A DNA stretch of 64,000 nt from Staphylococcus haemolyticus (GCF_006094395.1 NZ_CP035291.1:682001-746000), one strand, 5' to 3'; shown: positions 17,109 through 26,878, counted from the first letter of the stretch. A program made the numbers and translations. The notes: generated by a model from the sequence alone, not told the origin.

Positions 17109-18160
17109 TAGCGTTTCTCCTTTTCAGTAATAAATTCAAATGTGTCACCAGGTTGTATTAAATCAATAACGACTTTATCTTCATCACATATAGATGCTAC
17201 ATGATTAATCGCCTTATGATTAGGCAAATCTGCTTTAATCACTTGTAGCTCACCTTCGTAACGTTGATTAAGCGAATTATCAACCGTGACGTCTCCCTTA
17301 TAGCGATATTGATTGAAGTTATTGGTTGGAGGAATATTTACTTTAGTTAATCTAGAATACTTGGAGCGTATTACATTCTCAGGTGCATCCAAACGAGATG
17401 TATGTTGCTTGAAAATGAGTTGTTCATATGATTTATCAAAATATGATAGCCGAAGTTTGAAATGACGGTGATAAATCATCTGCTGTAATGCAACTGCTTC
17501 TGCATAGTTGATTGCAGTATCACCAATAAGAATATAATCCAAGTTATATTTTAATAGTGAATGTGCAGATTGAAGTAATGTCATGTGTCTATGTTGTTCA
17601 ATGGTAGGAAGTCCTTTATACAATGGACCTCTTAATGTAGTTCCAGGAATAAAAGCCATAATTGAGGCATGTTCATCATATTTTCTAATGAGGTTATTTC
17701 GTTGTTCAAAAAGGTTTAAAGCTAAACCTGTATCAGGTCTGGGATAATAGTTATGACAAAAATAAACTTTAGATAATGATTTTTGATTATAAAGTGTATC
17801 CAAAATTTCAGTAGTGATAGTACTGGCATTTAGACAACACTGTAAATTATGATGAAACAAATCTGCAATTAAATCATAATTAAAATGATCATCAATTCTA
17901 ATAACAAAGTCACCATTAGAAAATTGATCGAAAAAACGATAAACATTCTGATTCAGTAATGATGGATTTATATCAATAATGTAGGTTACCGATTTATCTT
18001 TTAGCAATTGGCATAATTCTCCCAAATATGTCAATTTAGTTTGATCGTTTTCCTCAGGTATTTGTAGTGATGTGAAAATAATGTCGTAACCGAGATCAAC
18101 CATATTTAATATGTATGATTTGTTTAATGGTTGACCTAAATAGACTGAGAAACCTAGCAT
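17108..18160 (-). CDS. mupG: 6-phospho-N-acetylmuramidase (DUF871 family)
   Basis: Cytoplasmic hydrolase of 350 aa that cleaves MurNAc-6P-GlcNAc into MurNAc-6-phosphate and GlcNAc, as established for S. aureus MupG. It starts [16 protein letters not shown], the usual beginning of DUF871 proteins. The N-terminal TIM barrel covers about 1-230 and a small C-terminal beta domain about 235-350. An in-frame GTG-like extension to 18187 exists, but AGGAGG 6 nt before ATG 18160 and family alignment favour the shorter form. It is the first gene of the operon, driven by the promoter at 18192-18220. Confidence 0.9.
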   Translation of the reverse strand: MLGFSVYLGQPLNKSYILNMVDLGYDIIFTSLQIPEENDQTKLTYLGELCQLLKDKSVTYIIDINPSLLNQNVYRFFDQFSNGDFVIRIDDHFNYDLIADLFHHNLQCCLNASTITTEILDTLYNQKSLSKVYFCHNYYPRPDTGLALNLFEQRNNLIRKYDEHASIMAFIPGTTLRGPLYKGLPTIEQHRHMTLLQSAHSLLKYNLDYILIGDTAINYAEAVALQQMIYHRHFKLRLSYFDKSYEQLIFKQHTSRLDAPENVIRSKYSRLTKVNIPPTNNFNQYRYKGDVTVDNSLNQRYEGELQVIKADLPNHKAINHVASICDEDKVVIDLIQPGDTFEFITEKEKR

Positions 18161-18191
18161 ATGAATCCTCCTAATTACTGTAATCACTTAC

Positions 18192-18220
18192 ATTATAGCG
18201 TTTCACGTTTTTTATTACAA
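18192..18220 (-). promoter_or_regulatory. Sigma-A promoter of the mup operon
   Basis: On the minus strand, TTGTAA (18220-18215), a 17-nt spacer and TATAAT (18197-18192), about 32 nt before the mupG ATG. The spacer carries an inverted-repeat-like CGTGAAACG that could be the MurR operator. Confidence 0.75.
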
Positions 18221-18371
18221 TTTACATATATATTATATAATTTTTATAATTAATTGTTTAAGCGACTTGGATAATTAGCTGAATTGAAGGAGATAGCTGA
18301 GGCGTTTATTATGCTATTAAAAAAATAAAGGATAAGATATTGAAATTGCACATGTGATATACGAGGTTCAC

Positions 18372-18722
18372 TTACTTATATTCATTTAACAAATAAATTA
18401 ATGTTTGATGCAATTGGTCTTGACGTTGTTGTAAATCAACTAATATCGTCCCTTGATGGAATTCGTGTAGTGGTTTTAATGATAGATCATTTAGTAATTT
18501 ATAAAAGAAGTGATCTGATTGCATCGAGAATTTAGACTTGGAGTTATTAGTACTGTTTTGAAGGGTTAACGGTAAACTGTCAGTAAAATTTTTAATGGAT
18601 GTATTATACGCTTCTATTTCTCTATTTAAAAATCTATTGTCCATTAAATAGTAATACCTTATTTTTTCAACGTGAGTGAGTAAAATTATGAGTTGTTGAC
18701 GCATTATTGTGTATGGAAGCAT
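18372..18722 (-). CDS. Uncharacterised 116-aa protein
   Basis: Unrecognised soluble protein of about 116 aa, rich in Leu, Gln, Asn and Tyr, probably mostly helical (QQRQDQLHQTLIYLLNEYK at the end could form a coiled coil). AAGGAG at 18739-18734 serves either ATG 18722 (11 nt away) or an in-frame TTG at 18728 (5 nt); I chose ATG. It begins about 70 nt after the regulator gene upstream on the same strand and is probably cotranscribed with it. Confidence 0.6.
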   Translation of the reverse strand: MLPYTIMRQQLIILLTHVEKIRYYYLMDNRFLNREIEAYNTSIKNFTDSLPLTLQNSTNNSKSKFSMQSDHFFYKLLNDLSLKPLHEFHQGTILVDLQQRQDQLHQTLIYLLNEYK

Positions 18723-18791
18723 ATTCAATGCAACTCCTTGAAGATATTAAATTGTAGAAGAGGTATGAATGAGGGGAACCAATCGAGAAAA

Positions 18792-19493
18792 TTATTCAGT
18801 CGTCTCGATTGGATTTAAAAATTGGGTATAATTATCAATGGATATGTCATAAGTTTTAATGGTCTTCTCAAAGGAATAAGATATGTCATAAATATCAAGC
18901 ACTGGTAATTCTCTTGTTCTTCCTAAACCGATTTCATAAATAATTGATAACCACTCGCCATTACGACATAGTAAACCAATGAATATGACATTCTCTGCAA
19001 TAGTGTCTTGATTATCAATAAAGTCAATCAACATAACATTTCGTTCAGAACTATAAATTAAAATGTCTGCAAATAAATGGGGTAATGTTATTTGTTCAGT
19101 ATCTTCAAACTTAATTAAGTTAGTCATTTGGTTTAGTGATTTACGAACACGAGTATTAGGAATATTGATAATCTGATTAATGATAGATTGAATCTCATTA
19201 GTATATGGTAATGTTGAATAGGATTGGCTTTCTATTAAGGTAAGATAAAGAGATAATAGCTGCTGTTCAGTAAAATTTAGCTTTATTTTATCTTCAGATT
19301 TTTGAATCTGATATCCACCATTTTTGCCTTTATGAGCATATATTTGAACACCTTGATTTTCTAAATCGACAATGTCACGACTAATTGTTCGAACAGAAAC
19401 ATTTAAGTGTTGCGCCAATTCAGATGCATTAATTGTATGACCTTGTTGTATTAATGAAATAATTTGATTCTGGCGATCTAATTTCTTCAACAT
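18792..19493 (-). CDS. DeoR/YafY-like HTH regulator with degenerate WYL domain
   Basis: Transcription regulator of 233 aa. The N-terminal winged helix (residues 1-60; INASELAQHLNVSVRTISRDIVDLENQGVQIYAHKGKNGGYQI) is of the HTH_11/YafY type. The C-terminal part (about 130-220) resembles a WYL ligand-sensing domain (GLLCRNGEWLSIIYEI) but lacks the Trp-Tyr-Leu triad. ATG 19493 is preceded by AGGTGG; the in-frame GTG pair at 19502 overlaps that Shine-Dalgarno and is rejected. It is divergent from the RsaI-like sRNA and may control it or its downstream partner. Confidence 0.78.
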   Translation of the reverse strand: MLKKLDRQNQIISLIQQGHTINASELAQHLNVSVRTISRDIVDLENQGVQIYAHKGKNGGYQIQKSEDKIKLNFTEQQLLSLYLTLIESQSYSTLPYTNEIQSIINQIINIPNTRVRKSLNQMTNLIKFEDTEQITLPHLFADILIYSSERNVMLIDFIDNQDTIAENVIFIGLLCRNGEWLSIIYEIGLGRTRELPVLDIYDISYSFEKTIKTYDISIDNYTQFLNPIETTE

Positions 19494-19605
19494 AAACACC
19501 ACCTATAACCATTACATATTACATTAATTATAACATAACACTGCGTATGAAGACATTTTCAGTACTTTAGTAGATTATGCGTGTAAAATTAAACATTTTT
19601 TATTA

Positions 19606-19643
19606 GGAAAACGCTTACAAAATTAAATGTTTTATGCTATTAT
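19606..19643 (+). promoter_or_regulatory. RsaI promoter with overlapping cre site
   Basis: -35 TTACAA (19615-19620), 17 nt, extended -10 TGC-TATTAT (19635-19643). GGAAAACGCTTACA (19606-19619) differs from the CcpA consensus only at the first base and covers the -35, so CcpA would repress when glucose is present. Confidence 0.7.
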
Positions 19644-19649
19644 AATATT

Positions 19650-19805
19650 TGTAACAGGGGAGAACGAATTCAAACAAAGGGGTAGAAGCTATATAACAGA
19701 TAGCTTGTTGTGAATCGTTCAAGTTACATCGAAACATCTTCAATATTTATTACTTACTTTCCTTTCTATTTGTCGGCTAGCAGATGACTAGCCGATTTTT
19801 TTGTG
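19650..19805 (+). ncRNA. rsaI: RsaI (RsaOG)-like small regulatory RNA
   Basis: A transcript of about 150 nt is predicted from the promoter at 19615-19643 to the terminator TCGGCTAG (19773-19780) / CTAGCCGA (19788-19795) plus T tract. No ORF with a Shine-Dalgarno lies inside. Features match the known staphylococcal RNA RsaI: two GGGG motifs near the 5' end (in ACAGGGGAG and AAAGGGGTAG), a stem (GAACGAATTCA...TGAATCGTTC with inner AAGCTAT/ATAGCTT) and an unpaired pyrimidine stretch TACTTTCCTTTC near 19754-19766 that can pair with the G-rich motifs. In S. aureus RsaI lies upstream of the suhB-like gene and is repressed by CcpA; both features recur here. Identification is by memory and context. 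Confidence 0.78.
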
Positions 19806-19881
19806 TCTTCATTTAAAAATTCCTATGACAAATATGAGCAGTAAGATACAATAAAGTGAAATAGATAGTTGAGGTGAAATC

Positions 19882-20670
19882 ATGCAAAACAAACTTCATA
19901 ATTTAGATGCGCATATCATGGATTGGTTAAAACATCTCGATGATGTTATTCCCAATTTGATAACAGATATGATTACTGATACTAAAATAAATCGATTTGA
20001 TTTAGTTACAAATGTAGATAAACAACTTCAAAACAAGTTTGAAGCGTATTTAGCTGAACACTTTCCAAGTCACCAATTATTAGGTGAAGAAAAAGATAAT
20101 AGCATGATTCGGCCATACGAAGGTCATTTATGGATTATGGATCCAATTGACGGTACAGCTAATTTAGTAAAACAGCAAGAAGACTATTGTATTATCATCG
20201 CATATTTTGTTGATGGCGAACCTAAACTTTCTTATATATATGATTATCCTCACGATAAATTATATAAAGCAATAGCGGGTGAAGGTGCATTTGTTAATGG
20301 GCAACAATTAATGCCACCTAATGAATTAAAATTGCAAGACGCTATTATCTCTTTTGGGACTCAATATATAAATGATGATACAAGCAAAGCATTATACGAT
20401 GCTTCGTTCAGTGTGAGAAATATTGGTTCATGTGGTTTAGATTCAGTAAGAGTGATTAAAGGACAATTTGGTGCACATATAAATACAAACCCAAAGCCAT
20501 GGGACATCGCAGCGCAATTTTTATTTGCGAAAGAATTAAATTTGAAAATGACTCAATTAAATGGAGAACCGTTAGACTTTGCTAAGAGTGGCCCATTCAT
20601 TATTAGTAATCACGGATGTTACAAAGATATACTAACTATTATTAATCGAAATGGCGGGTATCATATTTAA
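19882..20670 (+). CDS. Inositol monophosphatase-family protein (SuhB-like)
   Basis: Metal-dependent phosphatase of 262 aa, normal for the family. Motifs: LLGEEKD (near 72; Mg-binding Glu pair), WIMDPIDGTANLV (near 91-103; the DPIDGT signature) and PKPWDIAAQFLFAKE (near 204; second signature WDIAA). Substrates in the family range from inositol-1-phosphate to fructose-1,6-bisphosphate, PAP and NADP; the one here is unknown. Start ATG 19882 with GAGGTGA. It follows the RsaI terminator and is a separate transcript. Confidence 0.87.
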   Translation: MQNKLHNLDAHIMDWLKHLDDVIPNLITDMITDTKINRFDLVTNVDKQLQNKFEAYLAEHFPSHQLLGEEKDNSMIRPYEGHLWIMDPIDGTANLVKQQEDYCIIIAYFVDGEPKLSYIYDYPHDKLYKAIAGEGAFVNGQQLMPPNELKLQDAIISFGTQYINDDTSKALYDASFSVRNIGSCGLDSVRVIKGQFGAHINTNPKPWDIAAQFLFAKELNLKMTQLNGEPLDFAKSGPFIISNHGCYKDILTIINRNGGYHI

Positions 20671-20780
20671 TAATATTGATAGCTGTTTTATGAAAAGTTA
20701 CTTCTTAAGACGTATAGAAAGTTAATCATTTTAATATATAATAATTATATTAATTCATAAAATAGAATAGGAGTGGTAGG

Positions 20781-21728
20781 ATGCGTAGAACGCATAGACG
20801 AATGAGCCTGCCCGTTAAAATAATTACATGGTTTATAGGAATATTAGTTGTTTTAGCAATAGTTGCGTCAATTTTTGTAGTAGCTAGTATTTTTATTACA
20901 AGTGGTAAGATTCATAACCCTTTAAACAGACAACATTCAGAATTGAGATCGAAAAATGTAAGTTTGTCAAATGGTGATCCATTTACTATTGCATTATTTG
21001 GTGTAGACTCAAATGCTCAACGTAAAAGTGAGAATGATGGTGAAAGAAGTGACACAATTATGCTTCTTTCTATTAACCCTAAGAAACAAACTACAGAAAT
21101 TGTAAGTGTACCTCGTGATACACAAGCTGAAATTGTAGGTAAAGGAACGACTGAGAAGATTAATCATGCATATGCTTATGGTGGACCAACGATGGCTGTT
21201 AAATCATTAGAAAAATTAATGAATGTTCCTATTGATCATTATGCAACAGTTGATATGGATGGGTTACATGATATGATTGATGCTTTAGGTGGTGTGAATG
21301 TTACTAGTAATGATACTTTCACCACTAAAGGAACTAACTTTGTAAAAGGTCAATCAACTCATGTGGATGGAGATACTGCAATGGCCTTCATACGTAGTCG
21401 TAAAGAGGAAGGTGCTGGAGGAGATTTTGGTCGTCAAGAACGACAACAACTTATCCTTCAAGCAATGGCTAATAAAATGACAAGTACTTCTGCGCTTACG
21501 CATTTTCCATCATTAATTAATCAGATTCAGAAAAATGTTAAAACCGATTTAACATTGAATGACATGAATGATATTAGAAAAAATTATAAAAATGCGAATA
21601 CAACTGTAAACCGACATCAATTAGAAGGTCAGGGTGGTATTCAAGACGATGGATTGTGGTATTTCATACCTAATGACGATTCAAAACAAAGTGCCACAGA
21701 AATATTGAATAATAATTTACAAAATTAA
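20781..21728 (+). CDS. lcpC: LytR-CpsA-Psr family glycopolymer transferase
   Basis: Membrane-anchored enzyme of 315 aa with a short basic cytoplasmic N-terminus, one transmembrane helix (about 13-39) and the extracellular LCP domain (about 75-270). Motifs seen: IALFGVDSNA, RSDTIMLLSINP, SVPRDTQAEI, KINHAYAYGG and AFIRSRKEEGAGGDFGRQERQQ (arginines that bind the pyrophosphate of the lipid-linked donor). LCP proteins attach wall teichoic acid or capsule to peptidoglycan. By neighbourhood (suhB-like before, formate dehydrogenase after) it corresponds to S. aureus LcpC. ATG 20781 follows AGGAGTGG; a terminator follows. Confidence 0.85.
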   Translation: MRRTHRRMSLPVKIITWFIGILVVLAIVASIFVVASIFITSGKIHNPLNRQHSELRSKNVSLSNGDPFTIALFGVDSNAQRKSENDGERSDTIMLLSINPKKQTTEIVSVPRDTQAEIVGKGTTEKINHAYAYGGPTMAVKSLEKLMNVPIDHYATVDMDGLHDMIDALGGVNVTSNDTFTTKGTNFVKGQSTHVDGDTAMAFIRSRKEEGAGGDFGRQERQQLILQAMANKMTSTSALTHFPSLINQIQKNVKTDLTLNDMNDIRKNYKNANTTVNRHQLEGQGGIQDDGLWYFIPNDDSKQSATEILNNNLQN

Positions 21729-22051
21729 ATTTTAATGCAATAGACGTTTTTACTTTAGCAGTTAATACTAGGAAATTTATAGAGGTAGGACAATGAGAGA
21801 GAAATCATTTCAGTCCTATCTCTATTTTTTTTAAAATTGTATCTGCATTAAAGTTAGTTTTTTTAACATTTGAAACACAGTGTATATTTAATTCTTTTAA
21901 AATTGCAAAAATTTATGAAACGCTTAACATTTAATGAAATAAGTAATACAATTAATATAATTCTATGTTCAATATATGTGGGATATTGAAATGGAATAGT
22001 TAAGTAGCCAAAGTCATTTTACGGAAAATTTATATAGATGGGGTGGAAAGT
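21729..22051. other. Terminator plus control region before fdhA
   Basis: The lcpC terminator occupies 21779-21832: ATAGAGGTAGGAC pairs with GTCCTATCTCTAT and eight T residues follow. Downstream, TATAAT at 21956-21961 is a possible fdhA -10, although no convincing -35 was found. A cre-like TGAAACGCTTAACA at 21917-21930 is out of register with the consensus. Nothing else is visible. Confidence 0.6.
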
Positions 22052-25006
22052 ATGCAAGAACATTTAATCGTCACGCTTGATGGCACTGATTATCTTGTAG
22101 AACCTGGAACAAGTTTACTTGAGTTTATAAAATCTCGTGATACTTTCGTACCTTCAATTTGTTATAACGAATCAATGGGACCAATTCAAACATGTGATAC
22201 ATGTATGGTTGAAATTGATGGCAAAATTGAACGTGCGTGTAGTACAGTTGTAAATCGACCTATGACAGTTAATACTCAGAATAATGATGTTAAAGCTAGC
22301 CAAAAGGAAGCTTTAGATCGCATTTTAGAAAAACATATGCTGTATTGTACGGTATGTGATTACAATAACGGTGATTGTGAAATACATAACGCTATGGACG
22401 CATGGGGATTAGAAGAACAATCATACGAATACAAAACAAAACCATATGAAAAAGACTATGGTCCATTCTATCGATATGACCCAGACCAATGTATTCTTTG
22501 TGGTCGTTGTGTAGAAGCGTGTCAAGATATCGAAGTAAATGAAACAATTTCAATTGATTGGAATCGTGAGCATCCTAGAGTTATCTGGGATAATGATGTT
22601 CCTATTAATGAATCATCATGTGTATCGTGTGGTCAATGTGCAACTGTATGTCCTTGTAATGCCATGATGGAAGTGAATATGGAAGGTAATGCTGGTTACA
22701 TGACAGATACTGAACCAGGTTCACTTGCTGCAATGATTGATTTAACTAAAAAAGCTGAACCAGGTGATGGATTACTATTTGCAGTTTCTGATTCAGAAGC
22801 GGAAATGCGTAAAGAACGCATTAAGAAAACGAAAACAGTTTGTACATATTGTGGTGTAGGTTGTTCATTTGATGTATGGACTAAAGACAGAGAAGTACTT
22901 AAAGTTCAACCATCACATGATTCTCCTGCCAATAAAATTGCTACATGTGTTAAAGGTAAATTCTCTTGGGGTCACATTAACTCAGACCAACGTTTAACGA
23001 AACCACTTGTTAGAAAAGACGGAGAATTCCATGAAGTTGAATGGGATGAAGCTTTAGATGTTATTGAAACTAACTTTAAACGAATCAAAAATGAATATGG
23101 TGGCGATCATTTAGCATTTATCGCATCTTCTAAAGGTACTAATGAAGAATCATATTTAATGCAAAAACTTTCACGACAAGTCTTCGGATCTAACAACGTT
23201 GATAACTGTTCAAGATATTGCCAAGCACCAGCAACGAAAGGACTATTCAGAACTGTAGGTCACGGTGGTGACTCTGGTTCAATTGAAGACCTTGAGAGAG
23301 CTGCTATGACTGTTCTAATCGGTACAAATACAGCTGAAGCGCATCCAGTTATTGCATCTAGAATGAAACGTGCACAGAAATTATTCGGACAAAAGATGCA
23401 TGTATTCGATATTAGAAAACATGAAATGGCTGCGCGTGCAGATGCATTTTATCAACCTAAGCCAGGAACAGATTTAGTTTGGTTAGGTGCAGCTACTAAA
23501 TATATCATTGACAACGATTTACACGATAAAGCTTTCTTGAATGATTGGGTCGATAATTATGAAGATTACTATAAATCATTAGAATTGTTCACTATGGATT
23601 TTGCAGAAGAAACAACAGGTATTCCTAAAGAACAAATCATTAGTTTTGCAGAAGAAGCTGCAAAAGCTGAATCAATGTCAATTTGTTGGGCAATGGGTGT
23701 TACACAACAAGATATTGGTAGTGATACAAGTACAGCTATCTCTAACTTATTGCTTGTGACAGGTAACTATAGAAAACCAGGTTCAGGTGCTTATCCATTA
23801 CGTGGTCACAATAACGTACAAGGTGCAAGTGATATGGGAAGTATGCCAGATCAATTCCCAGGTTATCAAAAAGTAGCTGATGATGAAGTGAGAGCAAAAT
23901 TTGAAAAAGAATATGGTGTAGAATTAAATCCAACACCTGGACGCGATAATCACCAAATGATGGAAGGTATCCATAATGGAGATATTCAGTCATTATACTT
24001 ATATGGTGAAGATACAGGTATTGTTGATTCTAATATTAATTTTGTTCAATCTGCTCTAGAAAAAGTAGACTTCTTAGTTGTTCAAGATGAGTTCCTAACT
24101 TTCACAGCAACATATGCAGATGTCGTCTTACCAGCTAGTCCATCATTAGAAAAAGATGGTACATTCACGAATACAGAACGCCGAATTCAACGTATTAATA
24201 AAGCATTACAACCGCTAGGCGATTCTAAACCAGACTGGGAAATCTTCCAATTAATCGCACAACGCATGGGCGCTGATTGGAATTACAAACATCCAAGTGA
24301 AATCATGGATGAAATTGCAGGATTAACACCATCATATTCAGGTGTAAATTATGAACGATTACAAGGTTTCAATAGTCTTCAATGGCCTGTAGCACCAGAT
24401 GGTACAGACCAACCAACATTATATATGGATGGCTTTAACTTTGAAAATGGTCGTGCTAAGTTATTCCCATTAACATTTGACAATTTCTTTAAAGAAGATG
24501 AAGTTTATGATCTACATGTAAATAACGGTCGTTTACTAGAGCATTTCCATGAAGGTAATATGACTTATCAAACTGAAATGATTAAGTATAAAGTGCCAAA
24601 TGCGTTTGTAGAAATTTCTCCAGAGCTAGCTAAAGATCGTGATATTCATGAAGGCGCAGAATTACGATTGATTTCAGAAACGGGTGAAGCAACATTAATT
24701 GCAACAGTAACTGATCGAGTTAAAGGCAGAGAAATTTATATTCCTTTAAATAATGATGCTATGTCAAATGGTGATTTAGGCGCTATCAATAAATTAACTA
24801 ATAGTGATGTAGATAAATATACAGATACACCATCTTATAAACGAACAAGCTGTCGTATGGAAGTATTGACTCGTAAAGGTAAATCACCATTAAATCCAAC
24901 AAACTTCCGTGTCGATAAACAACGTAACCCGCAGTATAGTGTCCAAGTACAGAAAAAATGGGAACGTCCTGACTATGTTTTCCCAGGAAATGTGGTGGAT
25001 AAATAA
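22052..25006 (+). CDS. fdhA: Formate dehydrogenase, molybdopterin catalytic subunit with NuoG-like N-terminus
   Basis: Cytoplasmic molybdoenzyme of 984 aa. In order: a [2Fe-2S] ferredoxin-like domain (Cys37, 48, 51, 63), a His-Cys3 cluster motif ([15 protein letters not shown]), two [4Fe-4S] motifs ([22 protein letters not shown]), the molybdopterin domain's own cluster (CTYCGVGC near 275) and the bis-MGD domains. The active-site position, selenocysteine in E. coli FdhF, is Cys in [11 protein letters not shown]. The C-terminal MGD-binding domain ends near 980. It oxidises formate to CO2; the electron acceptor is unknown. Start ATG 22052 follows GGGGTGG; an in-frame GTG 9 nt earlier overlaps that site. 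It is coupled to the next gene. Confidence 0.92.
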   Translation: MQEHLIVTLDGTDYLVEPGTSLLEFIKSRDTFVPSICYNESMGPIQTCDTCMVEIDGKIERACSTVVNRPMTVNTQNNDVKASQKEALDRILEKHMLYCTVCDYNNGDCEIHNAMDAWGLEEQSYEYKTKPYEKDYGPFYRYDPDQCILCGRCVEACQDIEVNETISIDWNREHPRVIWDNDVPINESSCVSCGQCATVCPCNAMMEVNMEGNAGYMTDTEPGSLAAMIDLTKKAEPGDGLLFAVSDSEAEMRKERIKKTKTVCTYCGVGCSFDVWTKDREVLKVQPSHDSPANKIATCVKGKFSWGHINSDQRLTKPLVRKDGEFHEVEWDEALDVIETNFKRIKNEYGGDHLAFIASSKGTNEESYLMQKLSRQVFGSNNVDNCSRYCQAPATKGLFRTVGHGGDSGSIEDLERAAMTVLIGTNTAEAHPVIASRMKRAQKLFGQKMHVFDIRKHEMAARADAFYQPKPGTDLVWLGAATKYIIDNDLHDKAFLNDWVDNYEDYYKSLELFTMDFAEETTGIPKEQIISFAEEAAKAESMSICWAMGVTQQDIGSDTSTAISNLLLVTGNYRKPGSGAYPLRGHNNVQGASDMGSMPDQFPGYQKVADDEVRAKFEKEYGVELNPTPGRDNHQMMEGIHNGDIQSLYLYGEDTGIVDSNINFVQSALEKVDFLVVQDEFLTFTATYADVVLPASPSLEKDGTFTNTERRIQRINKALQPLGDSKPDWEIFQLIAQRMGADWNYKHPSEIMDEIAGLTPSYSGVNYERLQGFNSLQWPVAPDGTDQPTLYMDGFNFENGRAKLFPLTFDNFFKEDEVYDLHVNNGRLLEHFHEGNMTYQTEMIKYKVPNAFVEISPELAKDRDIHEGAELRLISETGEATLIATVTDRVKGREIYIPLNNDAMSNGDLGAINKLTNSDVDKYTDTPSYKRTSCRMEVLTRKGKSPLNPTNFRVDKQRNPQYSVQVQKKWERPDYVFPGNVVDK

Positions 25007-25479
25007 TGGCTGAAAGAATAACTAAAATTAAACGTTTAGAGAAATCAGAAGAACAAATTAAAATCGAGAGTATCAATGAAGTAACAGATGCTATTGCAGA
25101 AAATAAAGATAGTATTTTAAAAGCAATACGTTTAGTAAAAGCATTAGATGAAGCTAAAATTCTTGATTTAATGAACGGTGGCATTAGAGGACGTCAAGTT
25201 ATTATCAATAAATTTATGACAGAACTTAACAAAGATTTATATGCGGGTCTAATTACAAATTTAGCACCAATGGTCTTTATGTTAGGTGAGCTTAATGTTC
25301 AAGAGTTAAGTCAATTCTTAAATAAATTAAATAAAGGATTGCACGTTGCAAATCAAGCTAATCCTAATGCTAAAACAAGTATTCGTAGTCTAATGGGCGT
25401 ACTCAAAGACGATGATATGAATCGCAGCTTAACTTATATACTTAATTTACTTAAAGGGATGTCTAGAGAAGATAAATAA
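25006..25479 (+). CDS. DUF1641 protein, formate dehydrogenase partner (YrhD-like)
   Basis: Soluble helical protein of 157 aa of the DUF1641 family (core GIRGRQVIINKF, LGELNVQELSQFLNKLNKGL). In Bacilli these genes routinely follow the FdhA-type formate dehydrogenase gene, as here, and an accessory or electron-transfer adaptor role has been supposed, not proven. The ATG overlaps the fdhA stop by one base (TAATG), so the two are made together. A dispersed repeat with terminator-like hairpin follows. Confidence 0.85.
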   Translation: MAERITKIKRLEKSEEQIKIESINEVTDAIAENKDSILKAIRLVKALDEAKILDLMNGGIRGRQVIINKFMTELNKDLYAGLITNLAPMVFMLGELNVQELSQFLNKLNKGLHVANQANPNAKTSIRSLMGVLKDDDMNRSLTYILNLLKGMSREDK

Positions 25480-25539
25480 TACATTATTGTATAAAGAGAT
25501 TGGTACAAGTTAAATAATCTAGGGCTATAAAGTAAATAT

Positions 25540-25652
25540 GCAGTAGATGACTGAATTGAGAAGGCACTTATTCTAAACTTACTTAGTTCAAGTCATCCTA
25601 AGGGGTGGGATAATGAATTCAAATTGAATTCTGTCTCGCTCCTTTCTTTCAT
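25540..25652 (+). repeat. Dispersed staphylococcal intergenic repeat, copy 1
   Basis: Element with the shared parts CAGTAGATGACTGAA, AGTTCAAGTCATCC and a closing hairpin GGGGTGGGATAATGAATTC / GAATTCTGTCTCGCTCC followed by T-rich sequence. It is related to the copies at 40150, 48835, 31628, 29858, 55917 and 63670. It probably ends the fdhA transcript. Confidence 0.65.
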
Positions 25653-25726
25653 TATTTAATAAGATTTATACGTACTTTCTACATGAATTATGGTAAGGTG
25701 TAGTATATATTATTACTAAAAAAGGG

Positions 25727-25978
25727 GTGAGAACAATTCATCCAAATGCGATTAAAATTATGACAGTTATTTCTAACGTTTTTATTGTTTTAGGAATTAT
25801 TTTTTTAATTATGATGCAAATGGTGTTAGCGATTTCAATGTTCGCTGTGTCATTAGCAATTAGTTTAGTTATATTTAACGTGCTTTTTCGAGATCGAACT
25901 GGCATGAAGATAGTCATCAACATATCATTTGCTATAGTCTTAATTGTTATTATAATTACTTATTTTTATTTATCTTAA
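25727..25978 (+). CDS. Small two-segment membrane protein, uncertain start
   Basis: About 80 aa with hydrophobic helices at about 12-32, 35-55 and 60-80. It lies 25 nt before the glucosaminidase gene and is probably cotranscribed with it. The start is odd: the excellent Shine-Dalgarno AAAGGGGTGA (25721-25730) overlaps the GTG at 25727, and the codon placed correctly behind it is an in-frame ATT at 25736. The next in-frame ATG (25760) has no ribosome site. The true N-terminus may therefore be IHPNAIKIM from a non-standard AUU start. No family recognised. Confidence 0.65.
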   Translation: MRTIHPNAIKIMTVISNVFIVLGIIFLIMMQMVLAISMFAVSLAISLVIFNVLFRDRTGMKIVINISFAIVLIVIIITYFYLS

Positions 25979-26003
25979 ATAGCTATAAAGGATTGTCATC
26001 TAC

Positions 26004-26783
26004 ATGAAGCAATTAAATCAAATGCGTTTACCATTCATACTGTTGCTTATTATTATCATTGTCTTCATAGTATTATTAATAATTAATCACTCAGAACTGT
26101 TGGACAATGATCGCAACTATAGCTTTCAAGAAGCAATTCAGAAACAAACAGATTCGAGTGTATTGAATACAGTAGACAGAGATGGTGAGTTTGTGAATGC
26201 AAATAGCCGAGAAATAGAGAGGGCAATGCGCATTACACGAGACGATAATAAGTTTAAATACATGGATATTTCACAACAAGTTCCTATGTCAAAACAAGAA
26301 GTTAAAAAGATGTTACGAGGGAATGGTATTCTTGAAAATCAAGCTGATGCTTTTATAGAGGCTCAAGATAAATATCAAGTCAATATTATTTATTTAATAA
26401 GCCATGCACGTGTGGAGACTGCTAATGGTAACTCTAAACTTGCCAGTGGTATTAAAGAAGGTAACAATCGTTATTACAACTTTTTTGGTGTCGGTGCTTT
26501 CGATGAAAATGCTATTCATACAGGTAAGAGTTACGCTAAGGAGGCATCATGGACTTCACCACGCAAAGCGATACTTGGTGGAGCTAAATTTATTAGAACG
26601 AATTATTTTGATAATGATCAAATTACGCTGTATCAAATGAGGTGGAATCCTAAAAGTCCGGGCCAACATCAGTATGCAAGCGATATTTTGTGGGCAGATA
26701 AAATTGCAAAGTATATGCAGGCATATTATGACCAATTTGGTATAAAAAAAGATGATGTACGTAAGAACTTCTATGCCTCCTAA
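26004..26783 (+). CDS. Membrane-anchored glucosaminidase (SagA-like)
   Basis: Cell-wall hydrolase of 259 aa with an N-terminal signal anchor (about 8-28) and an extracellular GH73-type glucosaminidase domain (about 110-250). The catalytic Glu is in SHARVETANGNSKLA and the fold signature continues with YYNFFGVGAFDENA and WTSPRKAILGGAKFI. Such enzymes cut the MurNAc-GlcNAc bond of the glycan strand. Length and position match S. aureus SagA (formerly 'autolysin E'-like), recalled rather than checked. It starts at ATG 26004 behind AAAGGAT. Confidence 0.84.
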   Translation: MKQLNQMRLPFILLLIIIIVFIVLLIINHSELLDNDRNYSFQEAIQKQTDSSVLNTVDRDGEFVNANSREIERAMRITRDDNKFKYMDISQQVPMSKQEVKKMLRGNGILENQADAFIEAQDKYQVNIIYLISHARVETANGNSKLASGIKEGNNRYYNFFGVGAFDENAIHTGKSYAKEASWTSPRKAILGGAKFIRTNYFDNDQITLYQMRWNPKSPGQHQYASDILWADKIAKYMQAYYDQFGIKKDDVRKNFYAS

Positions 26784-26878
26784 ATTGAATGGCTAATAGA
26801 GTGTATACAATCTTAATTGCAACTGCAACATACTGTTAAGATAAAATTTAGGTGAATTTAATATTGAGGTGTAAATAA

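Noticed and set aside
14775-18160. mup operon as a novel sugar-utilisation system
   Set aside because: Gene content and order equal the described staphylococcal MurNAc recycling operon.
18198-18214. GTGAAACGC in the mup promoter as a cre site
   Set aside because: It lacks the fixed spacing between TG and CG; a MurR operator is a better guess.
21917-21930. TGAAACGCTTAACA as a CcpA cre site before fdhA
   Set aside because: The central CG is one base out of register with the cre consensus, so only the ends look alike.
22052-25006. Selenocysteine (in-frame TGA) in formate dehydrogenase
   Set aside because: The frame has no internal TGA; the position is an ordinary cysteine codon.
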